NCBI GenBank assembly: GCA_026390795.1
Contig: JAPLFG010000003.1
Span: 1,302,001 to 1,366,000, forward strand
Direction: 5' to 3'
Length of the DNA: 64,000 nucleotides
From: Ignavibacteriales bacterium
GTDB taxonomy: Bacteria > Bacteroidota > Ignavibacteria > Ignavibacteriales > Melioribacteraceae
Shown: piece after piece, positions 27,524-35,596 of the stretch
How positions within the stretch are numbered: the first letter of the stretch is position 1
How the letters are laid out: every line of letters begins with the position of its first letter
Program-made: the position numbers and the translations under genes
The notes under the pieces: model-generated
What the model saw: the letters and a program-made list of their open reading frames with translations, nothing else
Told to the model about the DNA's origin: nothing
Databases searched by the model: none

Positions 27524-28732
27524 TTACACCCGTTCAATTATTGTTGCAACGCCCTGTCCAACACCAACACACATTGTGCATAATGCATATCTTCCGTGCG
27601 TCTCTTCCAATTCAATCATTGCGGTTTGAATCAGCCGCGCACCGGACATTCCAAGCGGATGACCAAGCGCAATTGCCCCGCCGTTTGGATTTAGTCTTCT
27701 ATCATGTGGATCAATTTTTAATTCCATCAGTACGGCTAAACTCTGCGCTGCAAAAGCTTCATTCAATTCTATAATATCAATTTCATCCAGCTTCAAACCG
27801 GATTTTTCTAAGACCTTTTTTGTTGCATCAACCGGACCAATTCCCATAATTCTCGGCTCAACTCCAACTGAAACAGAAGCTATTATTTTTACGCGAGGCT
27901 TCAATTCGAAATTTTTAATTGCATTCTCAGACGCAAGTAAAAGCGCGCATGAGCCATCATTAATTCCGGAAGCATTCCCGGCTGTGACGGTTCCATTTTT
28001 TCTAAATGCCGGTTTAAGTGTAGAAAGAATTTCAACAGTCGTGTTCGGTTTTACAAATTCGTCATATTCAAAAATTATTGTTCCGGCTTTTTTTTGAGGT
28101 ACATCAATGCGTATAATTTCTTTTGCTAATCTACCATTCATTTGCGCCCGGCATGCTTTCATTTGAGAATTGTACGCAAATTTATCTTGAGCTTCTCGCG
28201 ATATTTTGTATAACCCAGCAAGATTCTCTGCGGTCTCGCCCATTGAATCGATGCCGTACATTGCTTTCATCTTGGGATTAACAAACCTCCACCCTATTGA
28301 TGAGTCGTATATTTCCTGTTCGCTTGAAAATGCAAATTCCACTTTAGACATTACTAACGGGGCACGGGTCATATTTTCAACTCCGCCCGCAATAAATAAA
28401 TCTCCGTCTCCGACTTTTATTGCACGCGATGAATTAATGATCGCACTCATTCCGGAAGCGCATAATCTGTTTACTGTTTCTGCCGGAACTGAGTATGGAA
28501 CTCCTGCAAGTAGTGACGCCATTCGAGCTACATTTCTATTATCTTCTCCCGCCTGGTTAGCGCAGCCGAAAATTATTTCATCGATTTTTAAGGGATCTAT
28601 CGATGGATTTCTTTTTATGATCTCGCTTATTGTTAATGCTGCTAGATCATCTGCCCTGGTGTGGGCGAGCGCTCCGCCCAATTTTCCAATCGGTGTTCTG
28701 ATTGCATCTATTAAATATGCTTCCGACTTCAT
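27524..28732 (-). CDS. paaJ: 3-oxoadipyl-CoA / acetyl-CoA thiolase
   Basis: 402-aa thiolase. The acylation Cys is in NRLCASGMSAI (near residue 90), the acid-base His is in GGAIALGHPLGMSGARL, and the second Cys is in LCTMCVGVGQG near the C-terminus. In the phenylacetate pathway PaaJ cleaves 3-oxoadipyl-CoA and the 3-oxo-5,6-dehydrosuberyl-CoA to acetyl-CoA units. Function is assigned from family and operon position (between paaH and paaY, gap of 12 nt and 5 nt). Confidence 0.93.
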   Translation of the reverse strand: MKSEAYLIDAIRTPIGKLGGALAHTRADDLAALTISEIIKRNPSIDPLKIDEIIFGCANQAGEDNRNVARMASLLAGVPYSVPAETVNRLCASGMSAIINSSRAIKVGDGDLFIAGGVENMTRAPLVMSKVEFAFSSEQEIYDSSIGWRFVNPKMKAMYGIDSMGETAENLAGLYKISREAQDKFAYNSQMKACRAQMNGRLAKEIIRIDVPQKKAGTIIFEYDEFVKPNTTVEILSTLKPAFRKNGTVTAGNASGINDGSCALLLASENAIKNFELKPRVKIIASVSVGVEPRIMGIGPVDATKKVLEKSGLKLDEIDIIELNEAFAAQSLAVLMELKIDPHDRRLNPNGGAIALGHPLGMSGARLIQTAMIELEETHGRYALCTMCVGVGQGVATIIERV

Positions 28733-28744
28733 AAATATTTTCTT

Positions 28745-29944
28745 TTAGGTTAATGAGTTCACTTGATTTACGTAAAATTTTTCCCGGTACTTGTTCATCT
28801 TGATAAGTAATGACGAAACTTTGTATCGTTCTTTTTTTTGAAGACCGTAAAGCGATTGTATCTCTGCAACAATTTTATCTATTCCAAGTTCATCTGCCCA
28901 AAGCAGAGGTCCTTTTGGATAACTTACGCCCAATCTCATCGCTTTATCAATATCTTGTATTGTTGCTGTTTCAGATAAAACCAGATCTGCCGCTTCATTT
29001 ATAATAACAGAGACTATTCTCATAAATATTTTTTCTTTTAGAATTTTATCTTCGTTTGATCGAATGCTTTGTGCCGGATTATTATAGTCGTAAAATCCTT
29101 TACCGCTTTTTCTTCCCAATAAATTTTTCTCTACCATTTCTTTTTGAATTTTTGACGGTTCATATCTGAGATCATTATTAGTTTGGATAAAAATCATTTC
29201 CGTGACTTTATAATTAATATCATTTCCTATTAAATCCATCAATTCAAACGGACCCATTTTGAATCCGCCGATTTCTTTCATTGCATCATCAATTGTTCTG
29301 ACATCTGCAGTGCCCTCTTCAAGAATTCTTAACGCTTCCAAATAAAACGGTCGCGCGACACGGTTGACTATAAATCCCGGAGTGTCTTTACATATCACGG
29401 TTGTTTTTCCCCATGAGCCGATCAACTCCCGTGTAAAATCAATTGTCTCTTGCGATGTATTTTTTGCGGGAACAATTTCTACAAGAGGCATAAGCACCGG
29501 CGGATTGAAAAAGTGAGCCCCGATTAACCTCTCCTTTTTTATGAGCGCTTCAGCAATTGATGTTATTGAAAGAGATGATGTATTTGTTGCTAATATTGCT
29601 TCAGTAGAGACTAATCTTTCAAGAATTCTAAATAAATTTTGTTTTGCCGAAATCTCTTCAACAATTGCTTCTAAGATAAAATTGCATCCGGACAGCATTT
29701 CAATTCGATCGGCAAAAATGATCCGTGAAAATATTTCCTTGCATTCTGTATCGGTTATTTTTTTTTTCTGCCGAAGCTTGTTTAACGAGTCTTGAATTCC
29801 ATTTTTTGCTTTTACGACAGCGTCTTTATTATCATCAAAAATAAAAACACGGTACTCCGCTGTTGCGGCAACCTGGGCAATACCGGATCCCATTGTTCCG
29901 GCACCGATTATCCCGATCAAAATATTAGTTTTACTTATAATCAT
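28745..29944 (-). CDS. paaH: 3-hydroxyacyl-CoA dehydrogenase of the phenylacetate pathway
   Basis: 399-aa NAD-dependent dehydrogenase that oxidises 3-hydroxyadipyl-CoA. Rossmann motif IGIIGAGTMGSGIAQVAA at residues about 11-28; the substrate-binding HFFNPPVLMPLVEIV near 145; C-terminal 3HCDH domains (GFIVNRVARPFYLEA, then a second shorter copy). Shorter than E. coli PaaH (475 aa), with one full and one partial C-terminal copy. Start overlaps the paaG stop by 4 nt (ATGA), so the two are translationally coupled. Confidence 0.93.
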   Translation of the reverse strand: MIISKTNILIGIIGAGTMGSGIAQVAATAEYRVFIFDDNKDAVVKAKNGIQDSLNKLRQKKKITDTECKEIFSRIIFADRIEMLSGCNFILEAIVEEISAKQNLFRILERLVSTEAILATNTSSLSITSIAEALIKKERLIGAHFFNPPVLMPLVEIVPAKNTSQETIDFTRELIGSWGKTTVICKDTPGFIVNRVARPFYLEALRILEEGTADVRTIDDAMKEIGGFKMGPFELMDLIGNDINYKVTEMIFIQTNNDLRYEPSKIQKEMVEKNLLGRKSGKGFYDYNNPAQSIRSNEDKILKEKIFMRIVSVIINEAADLVLSETATIQDIDKAMRLGVSYPKGPLLWADELGIDKIVAEIQSLYGLQKKERYKVSSLLIKMNKYREKFYVNQVNSLT

Positions 29945-30729
29945 TCGCCCCTAAAATCGGGATTCCTCTTCTCTAAAAATGCTTTAACTCCTTCTTGATA
30001 ATCATATGTATGACTTGCTTCAATTTGTAATTCTTCTTCCAGTTTCAATTGTGAGGCGAGGTCATTGTGGAGTGATTTGTTAAGAGCACGTTTGGTCAAT
30101 CCCAATCCTTTTGCCGGTAGAGTCGAAAGATGCTTGGCAATTTTAAATGATTCTTCAAAAAGCTGGTCTCCGGGAAATGTTTTATAGATCATTCCGTATT
30201 TAAGTGCATCTTCAGCCGAAATTTTTTCTGCCAGCATCATCATAGCAGATGCTTTTTGCAATCCTACTAATCTGGGTAAGAAAAAAGTTCCGCCACTGTC
30301 CGGTATCAGTCCGATCTTCGAAAAGGCCTGTATAAATATTGCTTTCTCAGAAGCGACGGTTATATCGCAAGCGAGTGCTATGTTCGCGCCAGCACCAGCA
30401 GCTGTCCCGTTTACGGAACAAACTATTGGTTTTTCTATTTCTCTTAAGAGCATAATTATCGGGTTGTAGCTCTCCCGCACCAATTCACCAACGTCTGCCA
30501 TTGGTTTGTCTCGCGGAACAGTTTCGGAAAGATCCTGTCCGGCACAAAAAGCTTTTCCTTCTCCTGTAATTAAAATTGTGTGAACCTCTTTAAAATCTCG
30601 CGATCTTATTAATGCCTCTTGAAATTCCTTTGCCATCTCTTTGTTAAAACTATTCAGCACTTCCGGACGGTTTAGTTTTATCAAAGCAATTTTTTGTTCG
30701 ACCGAATATTTAATTGATTTATAATCCAT
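29941..30729 (-). CDS. paaG: Ring-1,2-epoxyphenylacetyl-CoA isomerase
   Basis: 262-aa crotonase-family isomerase that turns the epoxide into the oxepin-CoA. The oxyanion segments KAFCAGQDLSE and GTAAGAGANIALACD and the acid Asp of SKIGLIPDSGG are present; the last motif and the FLEKRNPDF end match PaaG rather than PaaF hydratase. There is no separate paaF gene in the operon. Overlaps paaH by 4 nt. Confidence 0.92.
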   Translation of the reverse strand: MDYKSIKYSVEQKIALIKLNRPEVLNSFNKEMAKEFQEALIRSRDFKEVHTILITGEGKAFCAGQDLSETVPRDKPMADVGELVRESYNPIIMLLREIEKPIVCSVNGTAAGAGANIALACDITVASEKAIFIQAFSKIGLIPDSGGTFFLPRLVGLQKASAMMMLAEKISAEDALKYGMIYKTFPGDQLFEESFKIAKHLSTLPAKGLGLTKRALNKSLHNDLASQLKLEEELQIEASHTYDYQEGVKAFLEKRNPDFRGE

Positions 30730-30741
30730 TCGGAATTATTC

Positions 30742-31197
30742 CTAAATACATTTAAAGCGTTCGAACGGCTGAACGCAGCTGTTGCAAAAATGAAGAGACT
30801 TGCACGCAGTCGATCCGAAAATACTTGTTAATTTTGTGTTAGATGATCCGCAAAATGGACACTCTACGTCCGCTCTGTTTTCTGGCGGTGCTATTCCATA
30901 TTCTCTTAATTTATTCTTAGTCTCTAAATTCATCCAATCTGTTGTCCATGCTGGCAAATAACTTTTTTTTACCTCCACATTTTTATACCCGTTCGAATGC
31001 ATGAGATCAAGTATCTCATCCTCAATTACTTTCATTGCCGGACAGCCCGAATAAGTCGGAGTGATTTCAATAATTAGCTTTTCGTTTTCATAAAACGCGT
31101 TTCGCAGTATTCCCATTTCAACAATGTTAATTACCGGAATTTCCGGATCGTAAATTTCAGAGAGCAGATTAATTATTTCAGTTTTCGTTTGAATCAT
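30742..31197 (-). CDS. paaD: Phenylacetyl-CoA epoxidase accessory subunit PaaD
   Basis: 151-aa MIP18/DUF59-type protein needed for maturation of the epoxidase. The N-terminal DUF59 part carries DPEIPVINIVEMGIL and PTYSGCPAMKVIE; the C-terminal CPFCGSSNTKL and FCNSCVQPFERFKC give the PaaD zinc-ribbon tail of four Cys pairs. This tail is diagnostic: other DUF59 proteins lack it. Located between paaC and paaG. Confidence 0.94.
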   Translation of the reverse strand: MIQTKTEIINLLSEIYDPEIPVINIVEMGILRNAFYENEKLIIEITPTYSGCPAMKVIEDEILDLMHSNGYKNVEVKKSYLPAWTTDWMNLETKNKLREYGIAPPENRADVECPFCGSSNTKLTSIFGSTACKSLHFCNSCVQPFERFKCI

Positions 31198-31246
31198 AAT
31201 TGTCTATTTCTGGATTGATTGTAACTGACAAATAGAATATTAACTG

Positions 31247-32026
31247 TTACCACTTTGCCGTTGGAAAAGAGCGCGCAACAATTTGCATTTCGGCAAGCAA
31301 GTGACCAAGATGTTCTGTATGAATTCCATGTCTTCCGCCGGTATGCATCAGCTCATCTTTAGGAATTGTCAACGTTGCCTGGTCCAAAATTTTTTCAACA
31401 TCGTTTTTCCATTTCGGTTTAATCAACCCGGGATCTACCGAAAATATTTCTCGTATCAATAGTTCATCTATTTCGTTTTTGAAAAACAATTCATCCGTGA
31501 ATCTCCATAAATCGTCAATTGCTTCTTGTGTTCTCTTGTGACTTTCTTCTGTTCCATCACCAAGCCGAAGGATCCATTCTTTGCAGTGACGCAAATGATA
31601 AGTTGTTTCCTTAACTATTTTAGATGAAATTCCGGCGAGCGGCTCAAATTTGCTGTTGGATAATTCTTGAAAATAATGAACTGCGAATACTGAATAAAAG
31701 AATTGCCGGGTGATCGTATAAGCAAAGTCTCTATTCGGTTGTTCTACCAAGAGCAGATTTTTGAATTGAGTTTCATTCCGGAAATAAGCAAGGTCGTCTT
31801 CAGTCCGACCCTCATTCTCTACTTCCGAAGCAAGAGTAAGAAAAGCGCTCGCCTGTCCAATGCAATCTAAAGCAATGTTTGCAAGGGCGATATCTTCTTC
31901 AAGAATCGGTGCGTGACCGCACCATTCGGAAAGTCTGTGTCCCAAAATTAATTTATCATCGCCTAGCCGAACCAAATATTCGAACAAACAATTCCGTGTT
32001 TCTGGTTTTAGTTCTTCTACCATCAA
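31247..32026 (-). CDS. paaC: Phenylacetyl-CoA epoxidase subunit PaaC
   Basis: 259-aa structural subunit of the multicomponent phenylacetyl-CoA 1,2-epoxidase; it is a ferritin-like helical bundle without a functional diiron centre. Landmarks LGDDKLILGHRLSEWCGHAP near residue 20, ANIALDCIGQA and the terminal MHTGGRHGIHTEHLGHLLAE match PaaC. Overlaps the paaB stop by 4 nt (ATGA), and PaaD follows in tight order. Confidence 0.95.
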   Translation of the reverse strand: MMVEELKPETRNCLFEYLVRLGDDKLILGHRLSEWCGHAPILEEDIALANIALDCIGQASAFLTLASEVENEGRTEDDLAYFRNETQFKNLLLVEQPNRDFAYTITRQFFYSVFAVHYFQELSNSKFEPLAGISSKIVKETTYHLRHCKEWILRLGDGTEESHKRTQEAIDDLWRFTDELFFKNEIDELLIREIFSVDPGLIKPKWKNDVEKILDQATLTIPKDELMHTGGRHGIHTEHLGHLLAEMQIVARSFPTAKW

Positions 32027-32322
32027 AATCCTCTTACCCCTTTTGGAACTTTATAAAATTGAGGATGGCGGTAAATTTTTTCGTTTGATGGCTCAAAGAA
32101 TGGTCCACTGTCCGAAGGGGACGTTGACACAATTTGATCGGATGGGACAACCCACAAACTTATTGCTTCGTTCCGGCGTGAATAAACATCTCTCGCGTTT
32201 TGCAGAGCCATTTCCGGATCTGCGGCGTGAACATTGCCGGCGTGAGAATGCGGCTCACCGGTTTTTGATTGGATAAAAACTTCCCAGACTTTCCAATCGC
32301 TTTGATTATTGTCGTTAATCAT
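32023..32322 (-). CDS. paaB: Phenylacetyl-CoA epoxidase subunit PaaB
   Basis: 99-aa bridging subunit of the epoxidase (E. coli PaaB is 95 aa). The motif WEVFIQSKTGEPHSHAGNVH, the ALQNARDVYSRRNEA helix and the SLWVVPSDQI strand are its signature. Start ATG at 32322; stop overlaps the paaC start by 4 nt. Confidence 0.96.
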   Translation of the reverse strand: MINDNNQSDWKVWEVFIQSKTGEPHSHAGNVHAADPEMALQNARDVYSRRNEAISLWVVPSDQIVSTSPSDSGPFFEPSNEKIYRHPQFYKVPKGVRGF

Positions 32323-32363
32323 TTTAACTCATCAAATTAATAACTGATAATTCTTACGGATAA

Positions 32364-33299
32364 TTAAACACTTTTCAATTGTTTTTTTTCTGCATACGCA
32401 ATTGCGGCTTCCCGGACCCATCTTCCGCTTTCGTGAGCATCCCTTCTTGCTTTAATTCGCTCTTTGTTCATGGGACCGTTTCCCTTTACTACTTTCCAAA
32501 ATTCTTCCCAGTCAATTTTCCCGAATTCATAATGACCCGTTTCCTCGTTCAATCTTAAATCCGGATCCGGAAGAGTAATATTAATTGCTTGTGCCTGTGG
32601 AACTGTTAGATCAACAAATCGCTGTCGAAGTTCATCGTTTCCTTTTAATTTTACTTTCCACTTCATGAGTTCTTCTGAATTTGCCGAATCTTTATCTGAA
32701 GGACCAAACATCATCAGAGACGGCCACCACCATCTGTTAACCGCATCTTGAATCATCTCGTGCTGTTGCGGAGTTCCGCTCGAAAGTGTAGCGGCTATTT
32801 CATATCCTTGTTTTTTGTGAAAATTTTCTTCTTTACAAATTCGGACCATTGCGCGTGCATACGGTCCATAAGAACATTTTGCAAGCATCGTTTGGTTCAC
32901 AATTGCCGCTCCGTCAACAAACCAACCTATTGTTCCTATATCTGCCCAGCTTAAAGTTGGATAATTAAAAATGCTTGAGTACTTCGCTGTTCCATCGAGC
33001 AGCTGCTGGATCAGTTCCGATCGATCCACGCCTAATGTTTCCGTAGCGCTGTATATATAAAGTCCGTGTCCGGCTTCGTCCTGTACTTTTGCAAGAATGA
33101 CCATTTTCCTACGCAGCGATGGCGCGCGTGTTATCCAATTTCCTTCCGGCAGCATTCCAACAATTTCTGAGTGGGCATGCTGGCTCATCATTCTTATCAA
33201 TTGTTTTCTGTATCGTTCCGGCATCCAATCTTTTGGTTCAATTATTTCGCCTGCCTCAATCCGTTTTTCGAATTGCTCTAACAATTTATCTTCAGACAT
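32364..33299 (-). CDS. paaA: Phenylacetyl-CoA epoxidase catalytic diiron subunit PaaA
   Basis: 311-aa ferritin-like subunit that activates oxygen and epoxidises the aromatic ring of phenylacetyl-CoA. Carboxylate/His iron ligands lie in [29 protein letters not shown] and [12 protein letters not shown]. The protein ends in [12 protein letters not shown], as expected. I prefer the ATG at 33299 ([10 protein letters not shown]) because family proteins begin near there; a longer frame from 33338 exists. First gene of the operon; promoter in the divergent gap 33300-33452. Confidence 0.95.
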   Translation of the reverse strand: MSEDKLLEQFEKRIEAGEIIEPKDWMPERYRKQLIRMMSQHAHSEIVGMLPEGNWITRAPSLRRKMVILAKVQDEAGHGLYIYSATETLGVDRSELIQQLLDGTAKYSSIFNYPTLSWADIGTIGWFVDGAAIVNQTMLAKCSYGPYARAMVRICKEENFHKKQGYEIAATLSSGTPQQHEMIQDAVNRWWWPSLMMFGPSDKDSANSEELMKWKVKLKGNDELRQRFVDLTVPQAQAINITLPDPDLRLNEETGHYEFGKIDWEEFWKVVKGNGPMNKERIKARRDAHESGRWVREAAIAYAEKKQLKSV

Positions 33300-33366
33300 T
33301 TGCGTGTTTTTCCGATGTTCTAATAAAATATATAACATCTTTTTTAATGAAACAATAACATTTAGT

Positions 33367-33405
33367 TTGATCGTCCAATCAAGGAATGTCGGTGTCGGAT
33401 TCCTT
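33367..33405. promoter_or_regulatory. Two inverted repeats in the paaA / acyl-CoA synthetase divergent gap (candidate operator)
   Basis: The gap holds an inverted pair TTGAT (33367-33371) / ATCAA (33378-33382) with a 6-nt spacer, and a larger one AAGGAAT (33381-33387) / ATTCCTT (33399-33405) with an 11-nt spacer that is itself a GTCGG duplicate. The right arm touches a TAnnTTTG box at 33405. A repressor bound here could control both divergent transcripts. No regulator gene is next door. Confidence 0.4.
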
Positions 33406-33412
33406 ATTTTTG
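33405..33412 (+). promoter_or_regulatory. Candidate -7 element for the acyl-CoA synthetase gene
   Basis: TATTTTTG fits TAnnTTTG and ends 40 nt before the ATG at 33453. It overlaps the right arm of the AAGGAAT/ATTCCTT repeat by one base. A good -33 partner at the usual distance is not visible, so only moderate weight is given. Confidence 0.4.
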
Positions 33413-33452
33413 AATCGTTTTTAAAATCAATCTATTATTGAAGAAAGCATAC

Positions 33453-35525
33453 ATGAGATATATCAAAAATTTTTTCTATCCCGGATCGGTTTGTGTTGCC
33501 GGCGCTTCAACAAAAGCGAAAAGCATCGGCTATGAATTGCTGAATACAATTAAGAGTTACGGCTTTAAGGGTAATGTTTATCCGGTTAATCCGAAAGCAG
33601 AAGAGATACTTGGTTACAAATGTTTTAAAAATATTAATGAAATACCAGCAGAGATTGATCTTGCAATTGTAGTTGTTCCAAAACAATTTGTTGAAGACAC
33701 AATAGATAGTTTGCTTGCAAAAGGAGTTAGGGCAATTGTTCTTATTACCGCGGGATTCAAAGAGATAGGCAAAGAAGGCGAAGAGTTAGAAAAAAAAATT
33801 ATTGAGAAGATTAAAAACTCCGGTGCGCGAATGGTCGGACCGAACTGTATGGGAATCATCAACACACTTGAAGGCGTAAAGCTCAACGCAACATTTGTAG
33901 CAGAAAAACCGGAAATGGGAAGCACTGGGTTCTTATCTCAGAGCGGAGCTCTTGGCGCAGCAGTATTAAATTCATTACGTGAAACAGATATTAAGTTTGC
34001 TCATTTCATTAGCGTTGGAAACAAAGCCGACATAAATGAAAACGATATGCTTGAATTTTGGCAAAATGATTCAAACATTAAAACACTTACTTTTTATCTG
34101 GAGAGTTTTATAAACGGTGAAAATTTTATTAAGCCGTTTATAACCGGCGATATTACAAAACCGGCAATCGTTCTGAAAGCCGGAAAGACAGCAAGCGGCA
34201 TGAAAGCCGCGTCGTCACACACCGGTGCATTGAGTAGTAAAGATAAAGTTGTTGATGCATTGATGAAGCAGTTTGGAATTATCCGTGTTTCCGATCTTAA
34301 TGAACTTTTCAACACGGCAAAAGGATTTGAGAATTTTCCAATACCGAAAGGAAATAAAGTTGCTGTTGTAACCAATGCTGGCGGTCCCGGTATTTTAACA
34401 GTGGACACGCTTGAGCGGGAAAATCTTGTTCTCACCGTTTTGGGAAACGAAACAAAAAAACTTCTGCGCGAAGTAGTTCATCCGGAAGGAAGCGTCGAAA
34501 ACCCGGTTGATCTTTTGCCCGGCGCCGATGCAGCGACATTTAAACGTGTAATTGAAATTATTTTAGAAGATGAAAATGTTGATGCGGTTATTTCAATTTT
34601 TGTGCAACCGGTGATGGTTCAACCATTCGAGGTTGTAGAAGCTATTTATTCTATCCATTCAGAAAAGCCGATCCTTCAAGTGGATATGCCTCTGCCTGAG
34701 TTCTGGGATGAATACAGAAAATTTTCTGAGAAAAATTTGCCGCTTTTCAGAAATCCGGAAGATCCCACAGAAGTACTTTCAAATATGCTTATGTTCTCGG
34801 CTTCACGCGAGCGTTTGAAAAATAATCACCGGCAATATCTTGATCTTCTCAATGCCAAATCAAAAAAATACGAATTTAAGAGCGGGTTCCTTTCGCAAAT
34901 AGAAGTCAGCCGGGTTTGCAATGATTATGATATTCCGTTAATACAGAATAAATTAATCTCTCCGGAGACACTTAAAGAACTTAACGGAGGAATAAAATAT
35001 CCGGTCGTACTTAAAGGAATTAATCATGAGATTATTCATAAGTCAGAGATTAATGCGGTTAAACTAAATATAAAGACAAAAGAAGAGTTGTTAATCAAAG
35101 CCGTTGAAATCGAGAAAAGTTTTTCCCGTTTTCATTTTATTGTTGAGGAATATTTAATCCAGCCGTTTGTAAAGACAAAACATGAAATACTTATCGGCGG
35201 TGTACGGGACGCTTCATTCGGTCCGGTAATAATGTTCGGTACCGGCGGTAAGTATGTGGAAATAATCTGCGACACTTCTATTAAATCCGCTTATATGTGC
35301 GATGATGACGTTGATGATATGATAAATGAAACAGTGATCGGAAAAATTCTGCAGGGAATCCGCGGAGAAGAGCCGTGCAACATGAAAGAGCTAAAACGGA
35401 TTATCCTTTCATGCGCTAGAATGATGGCAGAAAATAAAAACATAACTGAATTTGATTTGAACCCGCTGATTGTCGGTGAAGACAATAAATATTACGCAGT
35501 TGATGTGAGAATTAAGATTGATTAA
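33453..35525 (+). CDS. ADP-forming acyl-CoA synthetase (alpha-beta fusion)
   Basis: 690-aa NDP-forming acyl-CoA ligase: acid + CoA + ATP gives acyl-CoA + ADP + Pi through a phosphohistidine. The alpha half (1 to about 450) has a CoA-binding Rossmann domain (VCVAGASTKAKSIGYELL), the GARMVGPNCMGIINT motif and the phosphorylated His in AASSHTGALSSKDK; the beta half (about 480-690) is an ATP-grasp domain with the HKSEINAVKLN and FGTGGKYVEI motifs. The ATG at 33453 is preferred over a TTG 15 nt upstream. It is divergent from the paaA operon, which lacks paaK, so it may activate phenylacetate; acetate or other acids are the alternative. Confidence 0.85.
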   Translation: MRYIKNFFYPGSVCVAGASTKAKSIGYELLNTIKSYGFKGNVYPVNPKAEEILGYKCFKNINEIPAEIDLAIVVVPKQFVEDTIDSLLAKGVRAIVLITAGFKEIGKEGEELEKKIIEKIKNSGARMVGPNCMGIINTLEGVKLNATFVAEKPEMGSTGFLSQSGALGAAVLNSLRETDIKFAHFISVGNKADINENDMLEFWQNDSNIKTLTFYLESFINGENFIKPFITGDITKPAIVLKAGKTASGMKAASSHTGALSSKDKVVDALMKQFGIIRVSDLNELFNTAKGFENFPIPKGNKVAVVTNAGGPGILTVDTLERENLVLTVLGNETKKLLREVVHPEGSVENPVDLLPGADAATFKRVIEIILEDENVDAVISIFVQPVMVQPFEVVEAIYSIHSEKPILQVDMPLPEFWDEYRKFSEKNLPLFRNPEDPTEVLSNMLMFSASRERLKNNHRQYLDLLNAKSKKYEFKSGFLSQIEVSRVCNDYDIPLIQNKLISPETLKELNGGIKYPVVLKGINHEIIHKSEINAVKLNIKTKEELLIKAVEIEKSFSRFHFIVEEYLIQPFVKTKHEILIGGVRDASFGPVIMFGTGGKYVEIICDTSIKSAYMCDDDVDDMINETVIGKILQGIRGEEPCNMKELKRIILSCARMMAENKNITEFDLNPLIVGEDNKYYAVDVRIKID

Positions 35526-35566
35526 TACTTTTTTTGTGTGAACTTCTTCATTCTATATTCTTTCAC

Positions 35567-35574
35567 TATTTTTG
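35567..35574 (+). promoter_or_regulatory. Candidate -7 element for glycogen synthase gene
   Basis: TATTTTTG fits the TAnnTTTG consensus and ends 22 nt before the glgA start codon at 35597. A TTTG 30 nt upstream is too far for the usual -33 box, so confidence is limited. Confidence 0.35.
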
Positions 35575-35596
35575 CACCAACAAATAAAAGTACTAA

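Noticed and set aside
27051-27629. Long rightward open frame opposite paaY and paaJ
   Set aside because: It lies wholly on the opposite strand of two clear enzymes, has Cys/His-rich low-complexity translation and no family-like motif; it is a shadow of the real genes.
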